Assembly (NCBI RefSeq): GCF_021654795.1
Contig: NZ_AP025344.1
Location: forward strand, 310,001 to 374,000
Direction of reading: 5' to 3'
DNA: 64,000 nucleotides
From: Paenibacillus dendritiformis
GTDB lineage: Bacteria > Bacillota > Bacilli > Paenibacillales > Paenibacillaceae
Of the stretch, positions 32,571 through 41,259 are shown piece after piece. Both the position numbers and the translations under genes were made by a program. Every line of letters begins with the position of its first letter. Position 1 is the first letter of the stretch. The notes below the pieces were generated by a model. That model ran no database searches and was not told the DNA's origin. It worked only from the letters and a program-made list of their open reading frames with translations.

Positions 32571-34049
32571 TCAAGAATCCTCCCCCTTTCTCGAATTGTC
32601 CTGGCCTCGGGTCAAGTCATAGGAACGGTATTTGTCGATATTGAGCGGCACGCGAAGCAGCGCCTTCCACATATCTCTCCAATTGGGCGGCGAGACGGGA
32701 GAGAGGTACGGAATGCCGTAAGACATAATCGATGACAAATAGAGTAAAATGGCCATCACCGACAAGAAGAAGCCGAACATCCCCAGCAGCGAGCTGGCCA
32801 GCAGCACGCCAAGCCGCAGCACGCTAACCGTTCCGCTCAGAGATTGATTGATCAGGGTGAAGGTAGCGACGGCCGTGACGGCGGCGACCACCAGCGTAGT
32901 CGGAGAAGCGAGCCCCGCACGGATCGAGGCGTCTCCCACAATCAAGCCGCCGACGACGGCCAGCGTCTGCCCTACGGCCTTAGGCAGCCGAATGCCGGCC
33001 TCCCGGAACAGTTCGAACATCCCCAGCATGAACAGCAATTCCATTGTGGCAGACATCGGCAGGCCCATTCGGGCCGTCGACACAGTGGCCAGGAGCGGGA
33101 ACGGGATCTGCTCCACATTGTAGGCGATAAGAGCGAGCCAGAAGCCAGGCATGAAGATGGAGATAACAAGCCCGAACAAGCGGATGATGCGCTGGAAGCC
33201 GACGAAAAAAGTCGGAAAATGAACATCCTCCGGCGACTTCAGGAGCAGCCACAGGCTGGAAGGCCCGATGAGCGCCATAGGCGAGCCGTCGACGAGGATG
33301 ACGAATCTTCCGCGGCTCAGCGACTCCACCACATAATCGGGGCGTCCAATGTAATCCATCAGCGGGAACATGGAATAATTGGAGTTCAGCATCAATTCGC
33401 CCAGTTGGGAGCTGCCGACGATTATATCGGTATCAATCGCATGAAGCTGCTTCCTTACGATATCGACCAGATCCGGCCGAATGACATCCTGCATGTAGAG
33501 CAGGCCGACCTCGGTCTGCGAGCGCCTCCCGATAATAAACGTCTCATAGTTCACGGACTGGGTGCGAAGACGCTTGCGGACGAGCGCCACATTCGTTGCC
33601 AGATTTTCCGTAAATCCATCCTTCGGGCCTTTGATGGAGACTTCTGTATTGGATTCTTCCGGCTGCCGTTCCGGCCGCTCGGAAATATCGATAAAGTAGA
33701 CTTCATTGTCGCCATGCACATAGACGAGCAGCTCCCCGGTGAACAGCTTCCGTTCCATCTCTGTCAGGCTCGCTCCCGGGGGCATGGGAAGCAGGGGGAT
33801 GAACCGGTTGCGCGCGATCGCCCGAGATACGGACGAGGCCTCCTGCAGCATGCGCTGCAACGCCGGCACGACAGCCTGATTCAACTGCTTCATATCGGTC
33901 ATTCCGGAGCAGTAGAATAAGGTGAGTTTGAACGGCTTTGCAGCCGGACCGAATTCGTAATTCTCTGACTTGATATCGGAGCATTCCGCGAAATAATCGC
34001 GAATGACTTTGAGCGTAAGCGGAGAAGAAGGTGACGAATTGGCGCTCAT
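32571..34049 (-). CDS. Germinant receptor subunit A, GerA family (operon 1)
   Basis: A 492-residue membrane subunit. A cytoplasmic N-terminal domain of about 250 residues includes FYCSGMTDMKQLNQAVVPAL and a GPKDGFTENLATNVALVRKR loop, the most conserved block of the family. Four or five membrane helices follow from about 280. PFPLLATVSTARMGLPMSAT and LRLGVLLASSLLGMFGFFLS are recognisable. GerA and GerB/GerC form the nutrient receptor. It has AAGGAGG before the ATG, is second in the operon, and sits 17 bases after gerB. Confidence 0.94.
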   Translation of the reverse strand: MSANSSPSSPLTLKVIRDYFAECSDIKSENYEFGPAAKPFKLTLFYCSGMTDMKQLNQAVVPALQRMLQEASSVSRAIARNRFIPLLPMPPGASLTEMERKLFTGELLVYVHGDNEVYFIDISERPERQPEESNTEVSIKGPKDGFTENLATNVALVRKRLRTQSVNYETFIIGRRSQTEVGLLYMQDVIRPDLVDIVRKQLHAIDTDIIVGSSQLGELMLNSNYSMFPLMDYIGRPDYVVESLSRGRFVILVDGSPMALIGPSSLWLLLKSPEDVHFPTFFVGFQRIIRLFGLVISIFMPGFWLALIAYNVEQIPFPLLATVSTARMGLPMSATMELLFMLGMFELFREAGIRLPKAVGQTLAVVGGLIVGDASIRAGLASPTTLVVAAVTAVATFTLINQSLSGTVSVLRLGVLLASSLLGMFGFFLSVMAILLYLSSIMSYGIPYLSPVSPPNWRDMWKALLRVPLNIDKYRSYDLTRGQDNSRKGEDS

Positions 34050-34066
34050 GTCTGCAGCCTCCTTGC

Positions 34067-35173
34067 TTATAAGTCTTTGGGGCGCGGCTTCGTGCCGCGC
34101 CGGGAACGGAACCAGTTCAGCAGTGCCAGGAACAGGGATAACAGGGTGAAGCCTGCGGTTGTTCCGGGCAACACGAATAATTCAAGAGCTTTGAAAAACA
34201 ACATATCGCTTAGATGCAAATTGACGGCAATCAGCAAGGTCACTCCCGAAAATACGCACATCAGCAGCCGATGGTAAAGCGAATGGAGCGGAAGCAGTTC
34301 CACGATCAAAAAGAGCATGAATGAAATGCGTATAAACGCGCCCGACATCCATTGATAAATGGACAAGAAATCGACATGCTCAATATATTTGGTGACGGTA
34401 ACCAATCTCCACTGCTCGAATGCCGGGTATCGGATATTGACAGCTTCTTTGATGCCGAAGTTCGTAATCGATCCGATCAGCGGCCCGATCGTCAATCCGC
34501 CTAAAATCAAAGCGAGCGCGGCGATACCCCAGAAGCGTGGCGTCTTGGAAATCCGGTGCTGGATAAGCACCAGGAGGAACAGTTCAGCCAGGCCCGCTCC
34601 GATGTACAGCGTTCCGCGTACCGCCGGCATATATCCGTGCTCGAACAGCGGGAACATTAAGGTGTAGTCTTTATATTTAGCGTTGGCGAACATGATGAAG
34701 TAGCCGAACAGGAGGACGAACGGAAGAAGGATCCCCGAACAAACGGCAATGGATCGCAGGCCGGCCAGCGCCCCGAAAATACAGAGAAGCAGAAGCGCCA
34801 GCGTCACCACGAATAACGGGGTTTGCGGCAAATACGATGTTTTGGTCCAGTTCACGGTATCCTTCACCGTAACGAACGCGCTGATCCACAAGTACAGCCC
34901 GAGAACGGCCGTAACGGACCAGGCAACTGCAGGGCCGAACCTCTCCTTCATCCAAGGGAACAACGCTTGCTGCCCCTTGGCCTTCAGCAGCCTCTGGAGC
35001 AACGGTATCCAGCTCAGAACGATAAGCATCAGCATAATAACGCTCAACCATCCGTCACGGCCCGCTTGCTGAAGCAGGATCGGAATAATGATGACATGAT
35101 TGAGGAGCCCGGTTGACAGCATCATGATGAAGCATAATTGAAGATAGGTGATAAACTCCGAGCCGCGGTTCAT
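34067..35173 (-). CDS. Germinant receptor subunit B, GerB/spore permease family (operon 1)
   Basis: A 368-residue protein with ten membrane helices, of the amino-acid/polyamine/organocation-like superfamily, thought to hold the germinant-binding site. It starts MNRGSEFITYLQLCFIMMLS. Helix 2 onward includes LMLIVLSWIPLLQRLL and FFIMFANAKYKDYTLMFPL-like loop (about 166-186). I choose the ATG at 35173 with AAGGA eight bases upstream over an in-frame ATG three codons earlier. First gene of operon 1, behind a candidate sigma-G promoter. Confidence 0.92.
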   Translation of the reverse strand: MNRGSEFITYLQLCFIMMLSTGLLNHVIIIPILLQQAGRDGWLSVIMLMLIVLSWIPLLQRLLKAKGQQALFPWMKERFGPAVAWSVTAVLGLYLWISAFVTVKDTVNWTKTSYLPQTPLFVVTLALLLLCIFGALAGLRSIAVCSGILLPFVLLFGYFIMFANAKYKDYTLMFPLFEHGYMPAVRGTLYIGAGLAELFLLVLIQHRISKTPRFWGIAALALILGGLTIGPLIGSITNFGIKEAVNIRYPAFEQWRLVTVTKYIEHVDFLSIYQWMSGAFIRISFMLFLIVELLPLHSLYHRLLMCVFSGVTLLIAVNLHLSDMLFFKALELFVLPGTTAGFTLLSLFLALLNWFRSRRGTKPRPKDL

Positions 35174-35208
35174 GAAGATCATCCTTTTTTGGGTCTGATT
35201 GACATCCT

Positions 35209-35238
35209 TAGAATGAGCCGGCCAGGAAAAAATTAATC
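35209..35238 (-). promoter_or_regulatory. Sigma-G promoter of ger operon 1, candidate
   Basis: On the minus strand GATTA (35238-35234), 18 bases, CATTCTA (35215-35209). The -10 fits the forespore consensus CATnhTA fully and the -35 GHATR at four of five positions. Transcription would start about 30 bases before gerB. Forespore expression is expected for germinant receptors. Confidence 0.5.
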
Positions 35239-35424
35239 ATAAAACGGTAAAAGATATAGCCAAAAGAGACGGTTCCGGCTATAATACAGCTAAATAACTT
35301 AAAGGCAATGCTACCGGACAGGTACAACCTCGTGATTTTTTCGCGCTGGCTGTGCCTTTTTTTGTTGTCTGGGCCATGCCTTCGGTTATGGCAGATTGAG
35401 ATGAATGCACAAGGGAGTGGGCAC

Positions 35425-37200
35425 ATGCAGAAGGAAGCGGTCTATCATCGATCCAAGCTGAATTGGTCGTATGCCTACGATCGCGAGACGATCCATCTCC
35501 GGCTCCGCACGAAGCGGGATGATGTGGTGAAGGCGGAAGCGATCGTGGTGGACAAATATGCGTTCAAAGATTCGACCGAGTTTATACCGATGCATATTTT
35601 TGCGTCGGATGCGTTGTTCGACTATTGGGAGGCGGCATACCGTCCGCCGTACCGGCGGTTGCGCTACGCGTTCCGGATTCAGGGGAAAGACGAGCAGGCG
35701 TATTTGACGGAACGCGGTTTTTTCGACGACTTGCCTTGGGACTACTTCGAATCGTTCGAGTATCCGTTTCTCCATCCGAATGATATGTTCGAGGCCCCCG
35801 CCTGGGTGAAGGAGGCCGTATTCTATCAGATCTTCCCGGAGCGGTTCGCGAACGGCGATCCCGCCAACGATCCGGAGAAGACCGAAGCATGGGGCGGCGA
35901 ACCGAAGCCCGGCAATTTCTTCGGCGGCGATCTGCAAGGGGTTCTGAACCATCTCGATTATTTAACGGAGTTAGGAATTAATGCCATTTACTTTACGCCT
36001 ATCTTCGAAGCGACCACGAACCATAAGTACGACACACGGGATTATTTGAAGGTGGACAGGCACTTCGGCACGAATGACAAGCTGAAGGAATTGGTCGAAG
36101 CGTGCCATAAGCGGGGAATCCGGGTGCTGCTGGACGCCGTGTTCAACCATGCCGGCCGCACGTTCCCTCCGTTCGTCGACGTGATGGAGAAGGGGAGCGA
36201 CTCCCCGTATGCGGACTGGTTCTATGTCAAAGACTACCCGCTGCGCGTCGTCGACGGCAAGCCGACCTATGAGACGTTCGCCTTCGAGCCGTTGATGCCG
36301 AAGCTCAATACGAGCCATCCGGAGGTAAAGCGGTATTTGCTGGAGGTGGCGAGATATTGGGTAGAGGAGATCGGCATTGACGGCTGGCGGCTCGATGTGG
36401 CCAATGAGGTCGATCATCAATTCTGGCGCGAATTCCGGCAAGTCGTCAAGCAGGCGAATCCGGACGCGTATATTTTGGGGGAAATATGGCATGATTCGAT
36501 GATGTGGCTGCAGGGGGATCAGTTCGATGCCGTCATGAATTACCCGTTCACGGATGCGGTGCTGAACTTCTTCGCCCGGCAGACGACGGACGCCCGCGAG
36601 TTCGCGGATTCCATCGGATCGATTCTGGCCAGCTACCCGCAGCCGGTGACGGAAGTGTCATTCAATCTGCTCGGCAGTCATGATACGCCGCGCCTGCTGA
36701 CGCTCTGCGAGGGAGATGTCCGCCCGATGAAGCTGGCGGCGCTGTTCCAGTTCACTTATCCGGGTACGCCTTGCATCTACTATGGAGACGAGATCGGCCT
36801 CGCTGGAGGAGCGGATCCGGGCTGCCGCCGCTGCATGGCATGGGATGAAGCGGAGCAAGACCGCGATCTGTTCGCTTTCTACCAGCGCATTATCGCGCTC
36901 CGCCGCCAGCATGAGGCCTTGCGATCCGCGCGCATTCGCTTCCGGCATGCCGAAGCGGAAGGAAGAACGTTGATGTATGAATTAACGGGCTCCGATGCTG
37001 CCTTCCTGATCGCGATGAATGCAGGAGAGGCTCCGGCCGGGCTTCGGCTGGAGACGGGAACGGGAGCAGAGGGATCATGGTCGCTGGAATACGGAGAAGG
37101 CTGCCGCATCGCCGCCAAGCCGGACACGCCGGAGTTGGCCTTGGATGGCTACGGTTTTGCGGTCCTTCGCATGAAAAGCAATATTGACAATGGCCAATGA
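35425..37200 (+). CDS. Neopullulanase / cyclomaltodextrinase (GH13, CBM34)
   Basis: A 591-residue cytoplasmic glycosidase that would hydrolyse maltodextrins, cyclodextrins or pullulan fragments. N-terminal CBM34-type domain (about 1-120) mediates dimerisation. The GH13 barrel begins with [20 protein letters not shown]. Conserved regions: [11 protein letters not shown] (region I), [11 protein letters not shown] with the nucleophile Asp (region II), ILGEIWHDS with the acid/base Glu (region III), [13 protein letters not shown] (region IV). No signal peptide. The start at 35425 has AGGGAG seven bases upstream, and the longer frame from 35308 has none. It is divergent from ger operon 1 and heads the maltodextrin locus. 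Confidence 0.9.
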   Translation: MQKEAVYHRSKLNWSYAYDRETIHLRLRTKRDDVVKAEAIVVDKYAFKDSTEFIPMHIFASDALFDYWEAAYRPPYRRLRYAFRIQGKDEQAYLTERGFFDDLPWDYFESFEYPFLHPNDMFEAPAWVKEAVFYQIFPERFANGDPANDPEKTEAWGGEPKPGNFFGGDLQGVLNHLDYLTELGINAIYFTPIFEATTNHKYDTRDYLKVDRHFGTNDKLKELVEACHKRGIRVLLDAVFNHAGRTFPPFVDVMEKGSDSPYADWFYVKDYPLRVVDGKPTYETFAFEPLMPKLNTSHPEVKRYLLEVARYWVEEIGIDGWRLDVANEVDHQFWREFRQVVKQANPDAYILGEIWHDSMMWLQGDQFDAVMNYPFTDAVLNFFARQTTDAREFADSIGSILASYPQPVTEVSFNLLGSHDTPRLLTLCEGDVRPMKLAALFQFTYPGTPCIYYGDEIGLAGGADPGCRRCMAWDEAEQDRDLFAFYQRIIALRRQHEALRSARIRFRHAEAEGRTLMYELTGSDAAFLIAMNAGEAPAGLRLETGTGAEGSWSLEYGEGCRIAAKPDTPELALDGYGFAVLRMKSNIDNGQ

Positions 37201-37267
37201 AAACGTATACAATGCAACTAAGACAGACGACAATTTAAGGGCAATGCTTTCGGCGGCTTAGCCGAAC

Positions 37268-37320
37268 AACCCCGGTATTCTCTTTGAGCTTGAGTGAAGA
37301 GATGCCGGGGTTATTTTGTT
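37268..37320 (+). terminator. Terminator after the neopullulanase gene
   Basis: AACCCCGG (37268-37275) pairs with CCGGGGTT (37305-37312), and the stem extends inwards imperfectly (TCTCTT/AAGAGA). ATTTTGTTT follows. Confidence 0.78.
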
Positions 37321-37654
37321 TAACGATGTCCCAGGGGAGGCAGTGCCGGTTAAGGGGATGATGTGAACGGGAAGGGGTCCTTCGTCCATTTGTGCAATCG
37401 TTTGAATGAATCGGGCAATGAGGCAGGCCGATGCGGCTCGCTGTCTTAACTAACAACGAAGCGGATGATGTGCACAAGATATAAAATCGGTTGTTTTCAC
37501 AAGGTAATTTTTATGATTGCAAAGCGGGTTTTGTCATTTTCATCATTTGTGCAAATGTTCATCTCTACAGATCTTTCATTTTTTTCTTAAAATGGATCTT
37601 ATATGGAATTTTAAGCATGAAAACAAAAAAGAAGAGATGATGCGTCGAAAAAAA

Positions 37655-37664
37655 CAAACGTTTG
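37655..37664 (+). promoter_or_regulatory. LacI-type operator palindrome, candidate
   Basis: CAAACGTTTG is a perfect palindrome with the central CG typical of LacI/GalR-family sites. It lies about 50 bases before the maltodextrin-binding gene. The LacI-family regulator encoded at 43035, at the end of the same locus, is the natural ligand-responsive repressor. Confidence 0.5.
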
Positions 37665-37712
37665 CACGAAAGCACGACTTCATCGGAACCAATTACGGAG
37701 AGGGGTATGGAC

Positions 37713-39038
37713 ATGAAGGGGAAAAAGCTTGGCAGCTTGTTCATCGTAATGCTCATGATGTTGTTGATGATTTCGGCGTGCGGACCGCGGCCGGATAGCG
37801 GGACGCCAGCGGCAGAGGAGCCGGCTGCACAGGGCGAGGCCAATGATACCGGTCCTGGCGGCGGTGCGGCTGGCGAGGAGGAACTTGTTCCCGAGCCCGG
37901 AGCGAAGCTGGTCATCTGGGAAGGGCCGGAGCAGAAGGAGTTCCTGGAGACGATGGCCAAGGAGTTCACGGAGAAGTATGACATTCCGGTCGAGATCCAG
38001 GAGATTGGATCCGGCGATCAGATGGCAAAGGCGAAAACAGACGGTCCAGCCGGACTCGGAGCCGATATTATGGTGCTGCCGCATGATCATCTGGGAGAAG
38101 CGGTAGCTGCGGGGCTCGTCATGCCGAATGATTTCTACGCGGAAGACACGATGAAGAATTTCGCGCCGGCCGCGGTGGAAGCGGTCTCATTGGACGGCAT
38201 CATCTACGGCTATCCGCGCAATATGGAGACCTATTTGCTCTACTATAACAAAGATTTGGTGAAGGAAGAAGATCTGGCCTCGTGGGACAGCATTATCGAG
38301 TTCGCGAAAAACTACAACGATGTGAAGGCCAATAAGTTCGGATTCTTATATGAAGTCAACAACTTCTACTACAACTACGCCTTTATGGCCGGCAACGGCG
38401 CTTATGTCTTCGGCAAGAACGGCACCGATCCCGCCGATATCGGTCTGGATACGCCGGCTGCGGTGGAAGCGTTCCAGTTCTTCCAGAGCTTGCGCGAAGC
38501 GATTCCGATTAAGGCGGCAGACGCGAGCGGAGACGTCAAGACAAGTCTGTTCCAGACCGGCAAGCTGCCGATCAATATGGACGGCATCTGGCAGTTGGGC
38601 AACTTCACGAAGGAGAAGCTCGGCTTCGAGGTCGGCGCGGCGCCGCTGCCTCCGATGCCGAACGGGAAGGCGCCGAAGCCGTTCCTCGGGGTCAAAGCCT
38701 ACTTCGTAAGCACCTTCTCCCCGTATCCGAATGCGGCGAAACTGTTCATCCATCATGTGACCTCGCAGGAAGCGATGGTGAAGAACTACGAGCTCTCAGG
38801 CATCATCCCGGCGCGCAACGGCATGGAGAACGAACCGGTCATCCAGGCGAATCCGAATGCGCTGGCGTTCCTGGAGCAGTTCAAAAACGTCGAGGCCATG
38901 CCATACATTATTGAAATGCGCTCGGTATGGGGACCGTTGACCGCTACGCTGGAGCCGATCTGGGATGGCGGCAATGTCGAGGCCATTCTGAAAAAAGCGG
39001 TGGAGGATGTCAAGACCGCGATTGCCCAACAGGGCTGA
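37713..39038 (+). CDS. mdxE: Maltodextrin ABC transporter substrate-binding lipoprotein
   Basis: A 441-residue surface lipoprotein binding maltodextrins. Signal peptide with lipobox MMLLMISACG (Cys near 23) and an acidic Gly-rich linker. Then a MalE-like fold: LVIWEGPEQKEFLETMAKEF, ADIMVLPHDHLGEAVAAGLV (about 125-144), IIYGYPRNMETYLLYYNKDL (hinge and sugar-contact segment, about 166-185), INMDGIWQLGNF and PFLGVKAYFVSTFSPYPNAA. This matches the MalX/MdxE subgroup. GGAGAGGGG lies seven bases before the ATG at 37713; another ATG two codons earlier is possible. The two permeases follow in order. Confidence 0.88.
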   Translation: MKGKKLGSLFIVMLMMLLMISACGPRPDSGTPAAEEPAAQGEANDTGPGGGAAGEEELVPEPGAKLVIWEGPEQKEFLETMAKEFTEKYDIPVEIQEIGSGDQMAKAKTDGPAGLGADIMVLPHDHLGEAVAAGLVMPNDFYAEDTMKNFAPAAVEAVSLDGIIYGYPRNMETYLLYYNKDLVKEEDLASWDSIIEFAKNYNDVKANKFGFLYEVNNFYYNYAFMAGNGAYVFGKNGTDPADIGLDTPAAVEAFQFFQSLREAIPIKAADASGDVKTSLFQTGKLPINMDGIWQLGNFTKEKLGFEVGAAPLPPMPNGKAPKPFLGVKAYFVSTFSPYPNAAKLFIHHVTSQEAMVKNYELSGIIPARNGMENEPVIQANPNALAFLEQFKNVEAMPYIIEMRSVWGPLTATLEPIWDGGNVEAILKKAVEDVKTAIAQQG

Positions 39039-39063
39039 TAAGATCGATCATCACTTCGAGCGC

Positions 39064-39094
39064 CGTCACCTCCCGCTTGCGGGCGGGTGACGGT
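39064..39094 (+). promoter_or_regulatory. Intercistronic hairpin between binding-protein and permease genes
   Basis: CCGTCACC (39064-39071) pairs with GGTGACGG (39087-39094), with an inner CCCG/CGGG stem. No U-run follows. In sugar operons such stems protect the upstream mRNA, so that binding protein exceeds permease. That role is inferred. Confidence 0.55.
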
Positions 39095-39118
39095 CTCATT
39101 CATCGGGGGGATTGACTC

Positions 39119-40432
39119 ATGAACAGACACCGCGGCCTTGCCGCCGTGCTATCCGCCCTTATCATGGGCGCTGGTCAGATCTACAATCGGCAGTTGGGCA
39201 AGGGCCTCGTTCTGTTGGCTATGTACGCCGGGGGACTATATTTTGCTTTCCGGAATCTAGGGCATGCGTTATGGGGCCTGGCTACGCTCGGGGAACGGAA
39301 GCAGGAGTTGAAGCTGGTCGGCAAGGTATATCAGCGGGTTGCCGGGGATCATTCCATCTTTCTGCTCATTGAGGGGCTCATTGTCGTATTTGTCGTCATC
39401 GTCTTCATCATGCTCTACATCTACAATATTCGGGACGCGTACCGGAACGGAGCGCTGCGGGAAGCCGGCGGACGGCCGCATACGTTCGCGCAATCATTGA
39501 AGCATGTATTCGAGAAAAATTTCGCCCAGCTTATTCTGTTTCCGCCGCTCTTATTCGTGTTTTTCTTCAGCGTGCTGCCGCTCATATTCAATATCTTGAT
39601 TGCATTCACGAACTACTCTTCGCCGAAAAATCTTCCGCCCGCGAATCTGGTGGATTGGGTCGGGTTGTCCACCTTCAAAGACTTGTTCGCGCTGAGCGCC
39701 TGGGCCAAAACGTTTTATGGCGTGTTCTCCTGGACCGTGGTATGGGCCATCCTGTCCACCGTGACGACCTTCTTCGGCGGCTTCGCGGTCGCCTTGCTCG
39801 TGCAGCAGCCGATTACGCGCTTCAAGGCGATGTGGCGCACGCTGTATATGCTGCCGTTCGCGATTCCGGGCTTCGTCTCCCTGCTCATCATGCGCAATAT
39901 GTTCAATGCGCAGTTCGGGCCGGTGAACCAGTATTTGCGCTGGCTCGGACTGGAGGGGCCGAATTGGCTCTCCGATCCGGTCTGGGCGAAGGTGACGATT
40001 CTGCTCGTCAATCTCTGGCTTGGCTTCCCGGTGTCGATGCTGCTCATTATCGGGATATTGACGACGATTCCGCGCGATCTTTACGAGGCCGCAGAAGTCG
40101 ACGGGGCATCGCCGTTCCAGAAGTTCCGGAAGATTACGTTCCCGAGCGTCATGTTCTCGCTTGCGCCGATTCTGATCGGCCAGTTCGCCGGGAATTTCAA
40201 CAACTTTAACGTCATCTATTTGATGACGAACGGGCGGCCGGCCAATAGCGACTACCAATTTGCCGGCGAGACCGATATTTTGATTACGTGGCTGTACAAT
40301 CTGTCGATTAACAACGGCAAATATAATTTCGCCGCGGTCGTCAGCATTATCATCTTCGTCATTCTCGCTTCGATCTCGTTATGGAATTTCCGGCGCACGC
40401 GCTCGTTCCGAGAGGAGGATGTTTACCGATGA
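39119..40432 (+). CDS. mdxF: Maltodextrin ABC transporter permease, MdxF/MalF-like
   Basis: A 437-residue membrane permease. It has an extended N-terminal part with helices near 8-45 (ALIMGAGQIYNRQLGKGLVL) and 80-105, before the common MalF core (about 135-430) with six helices. The EAA loop for the ATPase is DLYEAAEVDGASPFQKFRKI (about 319-338), followed by ITFPSVMFSLAPI. The additional N-terminal helices fit the MalF/MdxF subgroup. Stop overlaps the ATG of mdxG (ATGA). Confidence 0.9.
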   Translation: MNRHRGLAAVLSALIMGAGQIYNRQLGKGLVLLAMYAGGLYFAFRNLGHALWGLATLGERKQELKLVGKVYQRVAGDHSIFLLIEGLIVVFVVIVFIMLYIYNIRDAYRNGALREAGGRPHTFAQSLKHVFEKNFAQLILFPPLLFVFFFSVLPLIFNILIAFTNYSSPKNLPPANLVDWVGLSTFKDLFALSAWAKTFYGVFSWTVVWAILSTVTTFFGGFAVALLVQQPITRFKAMWRTLYMLPFAIPGFVSLLIMRNMFNAQFGPVNQYLRWLGLEGPNWLSDPVWAKVTILLVNLWLGFPVSMLLIIGILTTIPRDLYEAAEVDGASPFQKFRKITFPSVMFSLAPILIGQFAGNFNNFNVIYLMTNGRPANSDYQFAGETDILITWLYNLSINNGKYNFAAVVSIIIFVILASISLWNFRRTRSFREEDVYR

Positions 40433-41259
40433 ACCGATGGAAAAAAAAGACCTGGTCCGTCATCACTCATATCCTGCTTGTTCTTATCGCTCTGTTCGCC
40501 CTATATCCGGTGATCTGGGTAATTCTGTCCTCCTTCCGGCCGGGGACATCCCTGTTCAGCGAATCGCTGATCCCGGATCGGCTCACGTTCGAGCACTACC
40601 GCCAGCTGTTCATTAAGTTCCCGTTCGCCGACTGGTATGTGAACACGATCAAAATCGCGGTCGTCTCGATGGTATTCAGCACCTTGTTCGTCCTGCTGAC
40701 CGGTTATGCTTTCTCGCGCTTCCGCTTCTATGGACGCAAAGGAATCATGAGCTTCCTGTTCATACTCGGCATGTTCCCTTCTTTTATGAGCATGATTGCC
40801 GTGTACATTTTGTTGTTGAACATGAACCTGCTGAACAAGCACTCGGCCTTGATGCTCGTCTATTCTGCGGGCGCAGCGATGGGGTATCTGCTGGTCAAGG
40901 GCTACTTCGATACCATTCCGAAAAGCTTGGAAGAAGCGGCGCGGATCGATGGCGCCAACCATCTTACCGTGTTCTTCCGCATTTTCCTTCCGCTGTCGCG
41001 CCCGCTGATCGTTTTCCTCAGCGTGACCTCGTTCGCCGGCGCCTTCAATGACTTCATCTTCGCGCAGATGGTGCTGCGCACGAAGGAGAAGCAGACGCTG
41101 GCCGTCGGGCTCTACAGCATGGTCAGCGATCAGTTCGCGACGCAGTTCACCGTCTTTGCCGCGGGCTGCGTGCTCGTGGCGCTGCCAATCACGATCCTGT
41201 TCATGTCGATGCAGCGCTTCCTGGTCGAAGGTCTGACGGCGGGAGCGGATAAGGGATGA
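40429..41259 (+). CDS. mdxG: Maltodextrin ABC transporter permease, MdxG/MalG-like
   Basis: A 276-residue partner permease with six helices (about 13-33, 72-94, 106-128, 138-158, 185-207, 243-262). The EAA loop is KSLEEAARIDGANHLTVFFR (about 165-184). It ends in GLTAGADKG, like MalG proteins. GAGAGGAGG lies eight bases before the ATG. It overlaps mdxF by four bases and the amylase gene by four bases, so the whole block is one tightly coupled operon. No ATPase gene is present. Confidence 0.92.
   Translation: MNRWKKKTWSVITHILLVLIALFALYPVIWVILSSFRPGTSLFSESLIPDRLTFEHYRQLFIKFPFADWYVNTIKIAVVSMVFSTLFVLLTGYAFSRFRFYGRKGIMSFLFILGMFPSFMSMIAVYILLLNMNLLNKHSALMLVYSAGAAMGYLLVKGYFDTIPKSLEEAARIDGANHLTVFFRIFLPLSRPLIVFLSVTSFAGAFNDFIFAQMVLRTKEKQTLAVGLYSMVSDQFATQFTVFAAGCVLVALPITILFMSMQRFLVEGLTAGADKG

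Larger units (their letters stand above)
37201..37712. other. 512-base gap before the maltodextrin-binding gene
   Basis: A possible promoter overlaps the stop codon of the neopullulanase gene (TTGACA 37184-37189, 16 bases, TATACA 37206-37211), with an imperfect cre-like sequence over it. A terminator follows at 37268-37320. The remaining AT-rich 390 bases carry the palindrome at 37655-37664 just before the binding-protein gene. No gene seen. Confidence 0.5.
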
